64,000 bases of DNA from Toxonevra muliebris (taxonomy: Eukaryota > Arthropoda > Insecta > Diptera > Pallopteridae), in NCBI GenBank assembly GCA_963691655.1, contig OY829327.1:52278079-52342078 (forward strand), in the 5' to 3' direction. The notes below the pieces were generated by a model, which saw only the letters and a list, made by a program, of their open reading frames with translations, had not been told where the DNA came from and made no database searches. The position numbers and the translations under genes were made by a program. Of this stretch, positions 1 through 13,028 are shown in pieces (the first letter of the stretch is position 1; every line of letters begins with the position of its first letter).

Positions 1-1280
1 AAAGCGACGGAAAAGCAGCAGCAGCTTGATTAATTTCTTCATTACATTTCATAATAATAAACTGCATATAACATACGGACAGAAATATAAATACACACAG
101 GCGCAGACAAACAGATACTAACGCACGCAGTAGCAGCAGCAGCAGCTTCACTCAGTTATCATATGAATTACTTTTTATATGTGTGTATATGTGTGTTGAA
201 GAGATATGCAGAGTTATCATCACTTAATCACCGGAAAATAGCATAACACACACACACACACATATAGTGCACACGCATTTTACACATTCATCACAGAATT
301 TTTTCACGCTCATAACAAAACATAAACGCGCGTAAACGCACACTCGTCCACACATTCATATGAAGCTAGTATGTGTTGGTGTGTGTGCGCATAATTTCTA
401 CTCCATGTTGTTTTGTTATTTGCAAAACACATTGCAGTGCTTAACTTTTTGTTGTATATTGTTGTATATGGGTCTGTGTATGTTTATGTTTGTATGTGTA
501 TGTATTTTTTGCATGAGTGTGAAATATGAAAGCATATAAATATTTTGACTTTTTTCGCTTTAGCTTTTATATACGTGCATAACTTTCATTTCAACATGTT
601 CAGACACTCACATATACACACGCTTACATTTATACGTATGCATATGTACTTACAATACATATGCATATTGTTAGTGAATATAAATATTTTTATTATGCTA
701 GTAAATAAAAATGAATACTCGCACGTTGTAACGCGTTGGCATTAGAATAATAAAAATATTCCTTCCCTGCAGTAAACTTTTATATGAGAACATTTTAATT
801 TTAATGATTTTTTAACAATTTTTTTTTTTTTTTTTTTATAATTTCTTTTTATTAACTTTTGCGAATTTTTCCTTGTGAGCAACATAGAACTCTTTGGAAA
901 GCAAGTTGTGGCCAACTCGACTCTCAGGTTAAGTTCAGCTATGCACTGAAGCTCTCGTGTGGCATTAGCAAATTTGTATTGGAGCTTACCTATTATCTAT
1001 TAACATTGACTACACTCTCTCATTAACCCTTTTCTTCAATTGATTTACCATCCAATATCTACGATATAGGATTAGGACTGGTTGCTTACAGAAGGATGCG
1101 ATTTATTTCTATGTCAATGAGTCAACTGGATGGAAGGGCAGGTGGATGGGTGCTCTCTTAGCAGGTAGAATTAAGCTGATCCTTTCATCTACCTGATCAC
1201 TGAGCCTATGTATGTTTGGGGATAAAACGACCCTCTTCCAGATGAAATTATAAAAATGTATATATATATATATATATATA
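1..1280. other. Host-like non-coding DNA with microsatellites
   Basis: No gene is recognised. The stretch holds a CAG run near 131-147, CA runs near 247-263, many TGTATG-type steps, a poly-T tract at about 819-837 and a TA dinucleotide run at about 1259-1280. The TA run abuts the left end of the Tc1-like element. The short open frames here are low complexity. Confidence 0.7.
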
Positions 1281-1417
1281 CCGCCGGTCATAAGTTTGGG
1301 TTCACCTTAGAACTGTCATAATATGCATTGCAAATGTATTGTTTTTTTCTAATTAATTTTATTTATTCGTATTGTTTAAAAATCAATAATCATTTTTTCC
1401 ACAAAAAAATGTGGCCT

Positions 1418-1725
1418 TTATATAAATCTTGGGGTTTTTTTTTTAATTTTTAACTCTTCAAAATATGCTCTTTTCGATTTTATAACAGCAGCACATATTC
1501 TGTCCATCCTTTTCAGCAGTTTCTGCAATGTTTTAGTTGATATTTGGTTCCAACAAGAGGAGCTCATTCAATTTATTTGAGTTCCTTTAGCTTTTCCTTG
1601 CTTGTGATATAATATTGACAAAATTTTGAAGAATGCTTAGGATCGTTATCCTGTTAAAACACAAATCTGCGGCCCACAATTCTTTTCTCGCAAGGAAATG
1701 TATGTCTTTGGAGAATATGACTTTT
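1418..1725 (-). pseudogene. Tc1-like transposase, C-terminal part (broken)
   Basis: C-terminal half of the Tc1-like transposase, displaced from its N-terminal part at 5866-6406. On the minus strand it reads HTFPCEKRIVGRRFVF, then a stop, then QDNDPKHSSKFCQYY, which is the conserved block around the second catalytic Asp of Tc1 transposases. Further stops follow. After a frame change it ends WNQISTKTLQKLLKRMDR and ICAAVIKSKRAYF, the usual Tc1 C-terminus. The SPDLNPIE block that carries the third acidic residue is not visible between these parts, so roughly 40 codons seem to be deleted. It ends at a TAA at 1418-1420. Confidence 0.8.
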
Positions 1726-2589
1726 TCTGTTCCACAATTTCTTTAGATTACAATTTTAAAAAAACTGACTATCAGGGCCGTAGCCAGAAATTTTTTTCGG
1801 GGGGTGTTTTCATTCGAAGAAAATATTCATAAATAATTTTTATCAAACTGATTTTGAAATACAATAAATTAAATCAATGATACATTTGATGGACCCTATA
1901 AAATTAAAATTTTAGGAAAAATTTTCCGATTTTTTTTAATCTTAACCTCAAAAAAATGGCCAAAAGTGACAAAAAATTCACAGAATGATCAAATTAAATT
2001 TTTTCAAATAAATATTATTCAATGCGCATTCTAGTGCATTTTTTATCGTGAGGGACATAATTTCATTAACTTATTGACTTCCCACTACTGATGATGTACC
2101 CAACCTCAAAAAAATTACCAAAAATTGTAGAGGCTCATTTTTTTCAAATGATCATCATTGGGAATTTGAGCTATTATCAATGATAAGGAACCCGGATGAG
2201 GTTGGCTTATATTTCCTAAATTCGTGAAGTCACAGCATTGAAAGAGATCTTTCTAGTCGTGGTGCTCTATTCTATTTTATTAATTTTTAAACTTTTCAAA
2301 CTGATTCAGGACGAAACCTTAATTCAAAAACAGTTACTGACCTAGAAAAACTATGAATGCAGGAGTGCTCAGTATCACATTTCCTTTTTGAATCCGTAGT
2401 CAAACCTCATGTCGAAGAAAACAAATCGGATTTAATCGCATAGTGTAACTAAGATTTCAAATTTATTTTCTATATTTGACTTTTTAGAAATAAAAATCGA
2501 CGGAAGTAAAAAATATCGTTAAATAGATTTTATTTTGACTTTTTTTCCATCCATTGGCAATTAATCTCAAAAATTAGAGTAAAGTTTCC
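1726..2589. repeat. Inserted AT-rich DNA starting with a dispersed repeat end
   Basis: Just inside the insertion, at about 1772-1880, lies a sequence starting CAGGGCCGTAGCCAG and running into a G-rich stretch. It is repeated in diverged form at about 55010-55120, so it is an interspersed element end; the CAGGG start resembles ends of some DNA transposons, but the family is not established. The rest, to about 2589, is AT-rich with no recognised coding potential. Confidence 0.5.
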
Positions 2590-4010
2590 ACATTTCAGAA
2601 CCCTCAAAACTTTCCAGAATGTATTCTGAAAGAATGTTGCCAAGAACTTATGGTACCCATCTCTCTACTATTTAACCATTCTTTGAAATGTGGCCATTTC
2701 TCCGACGCTTGGAAGATCTCATACATTATTCCGCTGCACAAGTCTGGAAGTAAATCTTTAATATATAACTACCGTGACATAGCAAAACTCAGTGCCATTC
2801 CCAAACTTTTTGAACAAATTATTTGCTCGCAAATCAGTTTCAATCTTTATAAATATATTTCACCTTTTCAACATGGGTTTTTACCCGCCAAATCGACAAC
2901 TACTTACCTTGTTTAATTCACTTCAAGAGTGATTGAAGGCTTTGCCAATGGATTACAAGCTGATGTTGTATACACCGACTTTAGTAAGGCTTTTGACGTA
3001 GTAAATTATAATTTTCTTCTTACCTTGCAAATCGAACACAGAGTGTTTTGTTCAAAGGTTGTAAATCTAATAGCTTTCCTGTTACTTCGGGCGTCCCTCA
3101 GGGGAGCCACCTTGGTCCCATTCTTTTTTTACTCTTCATTAATGATTTACCTAATATTTTTCAGCACTGTACTATTTTAATGTACGCTGATGATGTTAAA
3201 TTATTTTATGCTTTGACGAATACTGATGAGTTGGTGTAGCTTAAACTTAGCAAATGTCCTTTTCACGTAAGCTTCCTTTATTATTTAACTATAATATTGA
3301 TAATTATAAGCTTGAAATTTGTGGATCTTGGTGTTACTATGGACCCCAAACTTTGTTTTATTACACACATTAACAAAATTATTAATAAGGCTTCTAGAGT
3401 ACTCGGTTTCATTAAACGCTGGGCGAAAGAATTTGATGACCCATATGTTACCAAACTATTATTTGTTATTTGAAGTTATATATAAACAGGTTAATGAACA
3501 AATGTAGTCATCACAACAACAATGTATATAGAGACGGGCAAATCAGACGGCCGTTTCGGAATCCGCCACAATTCCTCATCAGTGATCTTAGTTATTTTTT
3601 TCGTTAGTACGCTCAATATTAGAGTATGCCTGAATAGTTTGGTGTCCATATTAGAAGTGACATGGAGATGCCATAGAATCGGTCCAAAAACAATTTCTAC
3701 TTTTCTGCTTACGTGGTTTACCTTGGAACCCGAATTTAAACCTTCCATCGTATGAAAATCGTTTGAAACTAATTGCATTACCGTCTTTAAAATCGCGTAG
3801 AACTATGTTAAATTCAACATTCATACTTAAACTTTTTCAGGGCAATATATGATAAATAGCACTTATCTTTTAAGCAGGTTAAATATCAATATACCTACGC
3901 ACTCTATAAGGAACTATACTTTATTACGTTTGAAAACTTATAATAGTAATTACTTAAAATTTGAACCATTATTTTTATAAAGTTTATCACTTAATAAATT
4001 TTTCTGATTC
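2590..4010 (+). pseudogene. Jockey/CR1-like LINE reverse transcriptase relic
   Basis: 5'-truncated, frameshifted non-LTR retrotransposon. Reading through frames gives the reverse-transcriptase motifs in order. The fingers block NYRDIAKLSAIPKLFEQII is at about 2776-2832. QHGFLPAKS follows at about 2870. Motif A, YTDFSKAFDVV, lies near 2970-3005. GVPQGSHLGPILFLLFINDL is at about 3089-3148, and the YADDV active site is near 3183-3197. After a gap, thumb and C-terminal pieces follow: VDLGVTMDPKLCFITHINKI near 3323-3382, then RGLPWNPN, and LLSRLNINIP near 3866-3894. There is a stop at 2914-2916, a frame shift at about 3030-3090 and a deletion after YADDV. No endonuclease or ORF1 is seen. The RT fits the Jockey/CR1 group; a finer call needs a tree. 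It lies inside the DNA that splits the Tc1-like element. Confidence 0.85.
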
Positions 4011-5865
4011 ACAAATTTCGTTTAAACATAAAATTCTTTCTGAAATTCACAATTAATTCTCTCCACTATCCAGTCACGCGAGGGAAGCTCTCTCCCCTCG
4101 CGTTTTTGATATCGTACGCGCTTCTGTTGTGTGATCCGGGTCACTCTACTACGGTAACCCATTTGTAATTGGGAGTGCCCTTCGGTCGGCTGGGAGTCGC
4201 ACAGTGCTCCGTCCCCATATAAAAGTTGGACAAAAATAGAAGGAGTTGTTTAAATTTGATGAAACTTAATTTCATAAAGGTATGACAATTTCAAAAATGA
4301 AATCGTTTTTTTGGTACCGGTTACCCTTTTTATGAAACCGGTTCTTATCAGATTTTTTTTGCCTTTTAATTTACTATATAAAATATTGCTTGAATTTTGT
4401 GGACTTTGTGGAATTTTCTAAGGGTTAAAGTGTGCTTCTAAGTGTGATTCTAAAATCATTTTTTTGATACCGGTTTCGGTTTTCAGGTCAATTTTTTTTG
4501 CAGACGCTTCTAATTAAAATTAATCAAATTAAAATATCAGCGCAATTATTTTTTAAATATTGTCAATTAAAAACCTATGTTCCACCATATCTTTCGGTTT
4601 TAGATAGAACACCATTTAAAATACAACGCTGAGTTAGCGTAAAACGTGCCTACATTTATCATAGATATGTATAATAAAATAGATTTTCTAATTAAGTATA
4701 TTTTTATAAAACAGTCTGCTTTGCAAAATACTAATACAAATTTTAATTTTGACATAACAGCCAAAAGTAACTGTTTCAAAAATGCAGTAGGTTCTCGATA
4801 ATGTGAACTAATTAGAACCAAGGGTGTTCACGTTCGCGAATGCCAAAATTCAAGGAATAGAGATTCCTAAAAACCATCATTTAAGCCTATTTATGCACTT
4901 GACGACATTATATGGTTTTGCTAAGCTAGTCACGCCGCTTCCTTCTAAAACTTCTTTTTTTTTCTTTTAATTTCAAGAACTACTTTTTTGGAACACATTT
5001 GTACATTTACGTGAAAAAAACCAATTCAAATATTTTGTACCCCAATAGTACGAATACATATGTAATTTGTATACCAAACATGGGCATCTGTCAATGTTAG
5101 GAGACTCCTAAAACTAGGAGAAATTTAAGTTCAATGTATTGTCAACATATTTACTTGAATTTTGTCACTAATAGGTTAAAATGTAAGCCTTAGAATGTTT
5201 TGATGACCAAGCTATGAAAATTATGGTAAAAAAAAATGCTTTGAGAAGTTGAAATAGTTTAAAAAATTTCTTTAAAATTTTATTTTTTTTTATTTAAGAG
5301 TTTAGTAAATAGTGATTTTTTCCTAAGGTTAGACGAAATTGGCCAATTTTTTTCCACCATTTACAAAAGTAAGGATTATTATTATCAAAAATAGGCAGGC
5401 GACCACAGCCTTTTGCGGCCTAATGTTTTATATTCTTTACTGAAGGTAACAATTTTTTAAGTTTTTCTCTGAAAAAATATATATTTAAAAAAAAATTCTA
5501 AAAAAAAAATGTTCTGTTTAAAAAAAAAAAATTATATGTTGTGAAGTAGGTAATATTATTTCTCTTACAATAAAAAAAAAATTAAAGCGCTGTCAATGAT
5601 ACCTGATTTTTGGGCAATTTTTTTGCAAGAGTCATAAAAATTTTAATTTTATATTTCAATATTTGCTTCTTAAATTGATCGACTTTGGCAAGCCCTAACT
5701 CCTTCAAAACACAACCGATGTAAAAAATATAAACATAATTTGGGTTCGTTATATATATATATTCTATTACCTTTCAAATGACATCAAAATTTTAATGATC
5801 GGAGACATAACTTTTTTTGATTTTTGTCCACCTTCGAAGCACTGTTCGTCGTGCTAAAAAAAAAA
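4011..5865. other. AT-rich inserted DNA with one GC-rich structured segment
   Basis: No gene seen. At 4060-4215 there is a GC-rich island in otherwise AT-rich DNA. It begins with a hairpin (CGCGAGGG at about 4078 against CCCTCGCG at about 4095). At 4310-4490 the words GGTACCGGTT and GATACCGGTTT recur. The remainder is A/T homopolymer-rich, with a TA run at about 5751-5762. It belongs to the insert in the Tc1-like element, but its origin is unknown. Confidence 0.4.
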
Positions 5866-6406
5866 AAATAATGTGGTATATTTTTTTGTCCATGATACCC
5901 TCAAGGTCACCCACTTTGCCGCCAGGAAAGCATCCCCAGACCAAGACTGAGCCTCCGCCATGCTTGACTGTTGGGATCACGCATTGATTAATCAAGCGTT
6001 CACCGACTAACCGGCGAACATAAGGTCGACGATGTCCTCCGAAAATTTCGAACTTTGACCCCTTTGTAAATAAGACTTTAGACCATTTTTGAATTGTCCA
6101 ATTTTTATGTTTTTCGGCTTAGTTACGATTAGACGTTGCTCTACGGTTGAAACAGATATGGCGTTTCCAGCATGGAGTTGTGTTCTTCACCAATTTCGGG
6201 AGCAGTAGGACTACGATCTCTCTTACTTACTCTCTCATGATTCGGTGTTACTCCTCCTGATAGGCCTCCCAGAACGATGACGGCTCTGATTACATCCAGT
6301 TTCACGCTTTCTTTGCAACGCTCTCATGACTGCATGAATAACCTTCCTCGTGTAATACCACTATGACAGCTCGTTTTTCTACACTCAACTCTGCTTTCCG
6401 GCCCAT
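5866..6406 (-). pseudogene. Tc1-like transposase, N-terminal and first catalytic part (broken)
   Basis: Transposase of a Tc1-like element, an enzyme that binds the terminal repeats and cuts and pastes the element at TA. Translation from an ATG at 6406 opens with MGRKAELSVEKRA, a normal Tc1 helix-turn-helix start. Several stops and frame changes follow. Around 6110-6000 the AEKHKNWTIQKW stretch and SKFEIFG box are recognisable. The acidic residue expected just before SKFEIFG in a WTDESKFEIFG-type motif is replaced (KGSKFEIFG), so the first catalytic Asp appears lost. The frame at 5995-5868 reads INQCVIPTVKHGGGSVLVWG, the highly conserved Tc1 KHGGGSVMVWGCF region, and then breaks up in an A/T run. 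The C-terminal half lies about 4 kb away at 1418-1725. Clearly inactive. Confidence 0.85.
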
Positions 6407-6790
6407 TTTCATTGAATTCCGATAATAGGATGATATTTTTCGAATTATTTCAATGAGTATGCCAATTATTTTAGACCTTCACGTTATTTAACACAAATAA
6501 TGTTCTACTTACCTTTTTATATAGAGAAACATACAAAAATAATGGAAAATGTAAAAGCTTGAGTGAATTATTGTAGCAAAAACATGTAGCACGAGATATT
6601 CAATAATGAGAAATAAACACTTTCTGTTTACAGTTAGTTAGTGAATTGGCTCTGTTTAGAAACAAAAAGCCGCAATGAATGCTTAAAATTAATAATACGC
6701 TGGTTTCGATCGGAGCAAACCTAAATTTCCGAGAAAATTGCTTAGCATCCAAAAATAAAGCAAATGAACCCAAACTTTTAAGCAGTACTG

Positions 6791-9700
6791 TATATATATT
6801 GAGAAAGGGTGTAAAAATTAACACTCAGATCCGCCAGTGATCCCGGCGGCCGAAAAAAAGGAGGCGTTTGCTGGGTGTCGATACTTTGTGTATGAGATTT
6901 GGTCACTCTCTTCTCTTGCCCTAACTTAACCTTTCATCTTTTTTGCTCCCAATTTATTTTTTCTCTATCTGGGAAATATAATTAACCTTTCGACTGATTA
7001 TTACGGAAACCCAATAACCTTCTTTGTCACGCTCAAATTCATCTTACTATCATATAAAACTCAGTTATGGCACATCAAAAATTCTGTGGAGCCGATATCA
7101 GAAGATTCTGATTGAAAGAATTTTATTGCCGAAGCATGTTATCCTTGATACTTTCAATTAAAGCTAGCTACTTCAAACAATTATGTAAGTGCAGAAAACA
7201 ATCGAAATATCTTTAAAATGTGTTAGCTTTTAAAAATAGTAAAATGCTATTTAGGTACTCTAAGTTTAAAAGTTGATTGAATGCAGAAGCAATATACGTA
7301 CATCGATTGCTCAGAAACACGCACAGTAACTGCTGTATACAATCAATAAAATGCAATCAAAATCAACAGAGTACTTAAAAAACAAACACACGCACACAGA
7401 AACACCCACATAGGGACGTACTTACCTACACACAAAAAAAGAAAAAGGTAAAATCGCAAACTTATTCATTAACTCAAAAGGAAAAAAAGCATCAAAAAAG
7501 TATTAAAAAAGAGAGTTTGCTAGATAAATCTGGAGAAAAAGGCAAAAGAAATCATGCAAATGCGAAAGAGTAAAAAATGTACTTAAAAAAAAAAAAAAAC
7601 AGAAAATAAAATAACGTATTTGATTTACTTAAAAGCAGAAGGGATTTCTGCTGCGAGCCATAGTACAAAAAAAGAATCAACCGGCAAGCAACTCCACCCC
7701 TTACAAGTATGGTTAAGCGCTCAGGTGGGGGCGTTCAACATTTGCTTCCATATACTTTTTATGCATATTTGTTTGTGTTTGACTGTGTATGTGTATGCGG
7801 TGGCTGTTGCTTGTAGAATAAATATCTTTACAAAGTATTTGAGGCTCACACATTTACCTCAACGTATTCACATTTATTTATTTATCTTAACTCTATATGT
7901 GTGTGTGCCTGTGTATTTGACTGCCTGACTGTATGTGCTTGGAGCTATCTGCCTGTCTGTCAGTATACCTGTGTGTGTGTGTGAATGTTTTTTTGTGTGT
8001 CCATAGTTCGTAACTGTTTAAAAATGTTTAACCAAATATCACCGATATAGACATGGTCTCACATACTCCTCATACACACACACACAAACTCAAAAGAGCA
8101 TGTAAATAAATACATAGTTACAAAGTGAAATGTAAAATCTGCTCCCTCTCCACCCTATGCTCGCAAACCTTTTCGTCACAACATTTTTCTGCATTGAATT
8201 TATTTTAATTTCTGCTTCAGTTTTTTTTTTTTGTTATGTTATTTAAAAAGAAAAACGAACTTTTACACATATACACGCCCATGCACACGCCCATATTTCA
8301 ATAAAACTGTTTTTCATTGAAAAGTATTCGAGTGGCGGTCTGGGGTAACACAAACGCCAGTTAAGCGTTTGCATATTTGGTTATCCGCAACCAACGTGGC
8401 GCGCTCTTTCGCTTGCTCTTCTACATACCCAGAACAGGACATTGATTTTCATCAGGAACACTGCTCACACACACACACAATGCACGAAAGCGTTTTATAT
8501 ATAAAAGCTGTGTGAATTCACAAAAAAATAAGTAAACGTATTTAAAAGTTTAAAATGTTTCCGTTTAACTCACAATCATCCAGCAAAATGAAACCGGAAG
8601 CGCATTCATTTTTGTTTTTTTTTTTATTGTGCCTTGCTGTACGCTTTCAAAAGAATAGATTTGTGTGTGTGCGTGTGTGTGCATTTCAATTCATTTTATT
8701 TAAATTAAAAACTAAATGGTAAGAAAAAACATAGAATCGAAAATATAAAAGAAGCTGCTACAGATTTAAGTTGAAAAGGTAGATATACTCGAGTATGAAA
8801 GCCACAAAGAAGGGCATTATTTTTTTTTTCATGTTTTTTGGTGAGTGCTCGTATTAATCTGTTGCAATGAAAAGATTCTTTTTTTAAGGTTTTGTTGCTA
8901 TTTTTTATTATTCTTTTTGCTGTTCACTTTTTTAAGTAATTACATGTCGAAACTTTTTTTTTTGTTTTGGAAATCAAAGGCAATTTATTAGCGAAGAGCG
9001 TTAGGTAAGTATTAAAACTGTAACCAACATTCAACATTTTAACAGTTGGAGGGAGGTATCTTGGGAGGTATCAAAATTTTCTAATAATCATCAAAGCTTT
9101 CTGCGGTGATATGCTTATATCTTCATGGAATGAGCTCGTCAACATTTTCATGTACAGAAACTAAGAGAAGAAGAACCTTTAAAATATTAGCACAAGTAAA
9201 AAGCACTGATGGAATTTTTATAAGAGCAAATAAAATAATGATGTACAAAGAAGCTGCATACTACTGCTAAGTATAAAATCAAAGCAATCTAAATAAAAAA
9301 AAATGAATAAGAAGAAAAATATTGAAATCGAATATCAACATAGCTGCTAGTCTATAGCAGTAGCAGCAGCCAAATACATTTGTAAATTCATTCTATGTAC
9401 TTAATATCAAAGATACTTGTAGCTGAATGCCTCTTCCACCTCATCTCTCTACATCTCTTCTCGGTATTCCGCTTCCGCTTCTTCTTGCTGTGCTTTGGTT
9501 ACAATCGTGTCTCCTCCATTTGCAGTTTTGTAATTTAGAAATTTTTACTTTTAGCTTTTGGTTGCTTACGTTGATGAGATTCTTTTCGTTTTATGATTAT
9601 TTTTTATTTTCTATTTTGCCAACATTTCTTCTTCTCGTTTTCTATTTACTTTTATTTTGTGCAATCTGATAAAATTCAAATGTAAACGACAAAAGTGCAT

Positions 9701-12266
9701 GGCGAAACAAACAAAATAAAAATTGAAAAAGGAAAAAAGGATAAAAAAATACGAGAACCAACTTGGAATATTCGATACAAAACTAAACTAAAGAAAGAAA
9801 AAAAATGAATCATGAGTTTCAATATAAAATTGCAGTGCTTTTCTGTAAAAAAAAAATATTAAAAAAAAAAGAAGAAAATACTTAAATAAAATTCTGACTA
9901 TGAGGCTAGAGATGAATGCATAAAGGCTAGATGTAGAAAATGTCGGCTGTTGTTGCTGCTCCTGAATCAGTTTAATTGCGGCTACAACAAGCTCTCTACT
10001 TACAAGAGTAACAACAACGATGAAAAACACAAAGTGTAGCCAGAGGCAAAACAATATTCTTTGAAGTGAATCGTCGGTGACAGCAACAATAGCAACAATA
10101 GAAACAACAACACAGCAACTAGGAAAATAGTATAGAAAAGGAGAACATCAGTTGAAACATCATCATCATCATCTCAATGTTAAGAGCAATACTATATGTA
10201 TATGCCGAGCAACAAGAGCAACAACAACAACCAGCAAACTAACAACCAACGCCAAAGGGAAATGAATTGTCAACAAAATTTGCATTAATGTTTTCACAGA
10301 AATAGTGTTGAAGATATTATGCGCATAGTAGGGTATAAATAAAATGCATACATATATGTATGTGTAGGGTATACAACGTTAATATCTGTACAAGAATACA
10401 TTTGAGTGGAAAAGTTGTATGAATGTTTAAAGGATTAGTTTTTCCTCTTATCATCACCACTGTCGTACTTACTTTGAAAGATTACAAATGACATTTTTGA
10501 TTTTCTAAACTGATTACGATAGTAATGCAAATCAAAGATTCTCTTCTCTCTCAATTTCTGAGTAAGTAATTATTTGCTTACTACACGAATTGAAAATTAT
10601 TATTACACTGAGTGCTAACTGCTATTGAAGATTGATTTATCTCACAGCGATGGACGTGAAGAAGAAAGAAGATTGGACTTTATTTGTTTCGGATAAGCTT
10701 CATAAGATGGACGAAATCTTTTGAGTTTGAAATTGATTTGTATTTGCTGTAAGTCTTGTTTGATTCACATTTAAAGTAGCGTGAAAGTTTAAATTTGATA
10801 TAGTTGAAAAGCTGCTAGTATTCGCAGAACTCGTCTCCCAAGATGTAACTTACCTCCTCAAGACTTTTCCAAAGTATTTCGTAGCTTTGGAGAAACTGAG
10901 TCTGGGCCATCTTTCTTTATGAGCATTACTCTACTGCATGTTTGTCGTCAATCTGGTCCCAATGATTGGCTTCGACCCTATTGTTATGATTTTCGTTGCC
11001 TGGTAAACTCTAGTGCACCTGGGACGCAATTTATTTTGTTCCGCTTTTCACTTCCGTATGATCTACAAAAAGTTGGCTGAGCCTTTAGTGCAGTGGGACT
11101 GTCACTGCAGACAGAGTAACTAATATCATTATTCAGATACAAACTAAAACAGGTCCCAGTTAGTGTTTGGAAGCTGTACGTATAAGAAAATTACCTCTGG
11201 ATCACTACATTGATATCGTTCAAATTTAAATTTAAAGTATAATATTATAAAACAATGTTCTAATAGCATAATTTACGCATAAAAATAAATTATGTGCCCT
11301 GCATAATTTTAATTGTGCTATAATAAATGTATTTTGTTCATACCAAAACATCATGCGGCGAGAGAGATATCAGCGAAAATGAACAATCGATACCCTCTTC
11401 AACATTTCACATCAATCTCTTAAAATTACCGATTACCAACTTACCTAAAATATTATTTGATAAAGCATAATGCTTAGTTTGTCAACTTACGTTGGCACAC
11501 GCTAGTCGATCTTGTCTGCAAAGACAATATGGGTATTCACGGGGTGATTGTAACCATTGTGACGTTGCTAAAGTGTGGATTGCGAAAGTTTGACACTATC
11601 CAATAACAAACACAGTGCCCAAAATTCCTCAGTACTCTTCAAATTACGCACTGCTTCAACTCAATGCGGAATTGCGATAGAGTATGATATCGACTTGATA
11701 ATTAGCTCATTGCTGTTTAATACAGAAAAGGTAAAATTTGAAGAACAATCCAAAATATTTTCATTATATTTCAATAAGGTGGTAATATTTTGAAAGTTAA
11801 ACTATTTCGCATCTCCAATATTTGCATTGAACGCTCACATGGTAGTGCAAAAGTCGCGCTTTCGCATCAACGCTTGTGTTGATCTACTTTATTACCATAA
11901 ATACCTGTGTGACCAGGTAGCCAGAATATATATATATATATATATGTTTCCTAAGGTTCTAAGGGAAGAACAAAGGGCCTCAACAAAGTTTTTCCACTCA
12001 GATCTTTCTTGTGCCAGTCTCTTGATTTGACTCCAGCTTAGACTCATGGCGCGCGTTTCCAACAAGTTTCAAGGTTCAAAAGCTTTCACTTTAGCTTTTT
12101 GAAAAAATTTTACGGTTCAGTGTTATTTAAAGTTATGGTAATGAAAGCTAAAGTGATTTTTATAACCAAAAGTTAAATTCTGAAGAAGTGTATTTCCTTT
12201 TCAAGGCAAATAGTTTTTTTCCTAATTCTTCATCTTCCAGTGATGATTTCAAGATATGCGTTTGTC
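6791..12266. other. Host-like non-coding DNA
   Basis: No coding sequence recognised. The region has TG/CA runs (for example 7970-7982 and 8067-8083), poly-A and poly-T tracts, CAG/CAA clusters (9358-9372 and 10078-10120) and a CAT run near 10160-10172. Open frames such as 7620-7928 and 9427-9669 are low complexity or composed mainly of hydrophobic residues from T-rich DNA. Confidence 0.6.
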
Positions 12267-12269
12267 TTA

Positions 12270-13028
12270 GGACCAGTTTTTCAGTGCGACTTTAACTCAG
12301 TTTCTAGTTTAAACTAAGTTTAAACTCATCATCTAGTTTTTCAGTCAATTTTGATAGAAGTTTAAATTCAGTTTAAATGTCCAATATTGGACGTTTAAAC
12401 TTCGTTTAAATTGCCATATGTTTTGGCAGCTACTTCTTCCAAATAAAAGTGTCTGTGAATCTAAAAAAAGAAGCAAAAAGAATTTTTCTGGTGAAGAGAA
12501 CATGAGTGATGTTGAAAAGTACGAAATCTTAAGCATAACAGTTTTAAGAAGACTTCGAACAATAAAATCGCGGCCAAACCTTTTTCGTATATTTGGAGAG
12601 AAAGGTTTTTATGAACGATTCCGTCTTACAAAGTCTTTTGCGCACAGCGTCCTGGGGCTTATTGGCCGCATATAAGGAATCGAACAAATTGGTGTGACAT
12701 TGCATGTGCAAAAGAGTTTGCTTGCACTCTATTATTTTGTGCTTCGCTACAACTTCTAGTAGGAAAGAAATCTCCGCGGAGTTAAAATTGAAACTGCTCT
12801 TAATATTTTTTCCTTTGAAATCCATTTTTTAATTTTAGATTTCAATTTTTTTCTGTCGACAAATTATTTGATATTTCTCGGTGTTGCCATACACAAAAAG
12901 CAATTACTGATTTGAAATTAAACTCACACTGAAAAACTGATTCTAAAGTTAAACGTAGATCAGAGTTAAGCGACGTTTAAACAAACTTAGTTTAAACCGA
13001 GTTTAAATTCGCACTGAAAAACTGGCCC
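12270..13028 (+). mobile_element. Short PIF/Harbinger element with TIRs and TTA target duplication
   Basis: The left end starts GGACCAGTTTTTCAGTGCGA at 12270. The complement of the right end, at 13028, starts GGGCCAGTTTTTCAGTGCGA, differing by one base over the first 20. TTA flanks both sides (12267-12269 and 13029-13031), matching the 3-bp TWA target duplication of PIF/Harbinger elements. GTTTAAAC-type words recur inside both ends, as subterminal repeats. At 759 bp it is too short to be autonomous and keeps only a transposase fragment. Because the ends and duplication survive so well, this is probably a genuine deletion derivative that moved as a unit. Confidence 0.85.
12418..12760 (+). pseudogene. 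PIF/Harbinger transposase N-terminal fragment
   Basis: Inside the TIR element, an open frame at 12418-12675 reads through FGEKGFYERFRLTKSFAHSV and LGLIGRI, then a stop. After it the same frame continues VQKSLLALYYFVLRYNF. The pattern of ERFRLTK, then a helix ending in a VLxLI block, then a Q-x-LLALxFF block, is the N-terminal part of insect Harbinger transposases. The DDE catalytic domain is absent, so the fragment is inactive and would depend on a full-length relative for movement. The minus-strand frame at 12544-12825 is a shadow of this one. Confidence 0.6.

Larger units (their letters stand above)
1281..6790 (-). mobile_element. Tc1-like DNA transposon, split by a ~4 kb insertion
   Basis: Both ends carry the inverted core AAGTTTGGGTTCA (about 1293-1305 left; 6765-6777 on the other strand). 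The right end continues to a typical Tc1 terminus containing CAGTACTG. TA-rich DNA abuts both ends, as expected for TA target choice. The transposase runs on the minus strand: the N-terminal and middle parts lie at 6406-5866 and the C-terminal part at about 1725-1418. Joined in protein order, the two pieces cover one Tc1-type transposase, so the roughly 4.1 kb between 1726 and 5865 was inserted afterwards. The exact insertion junctions are blurred by decay. Confidence 0.75.
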
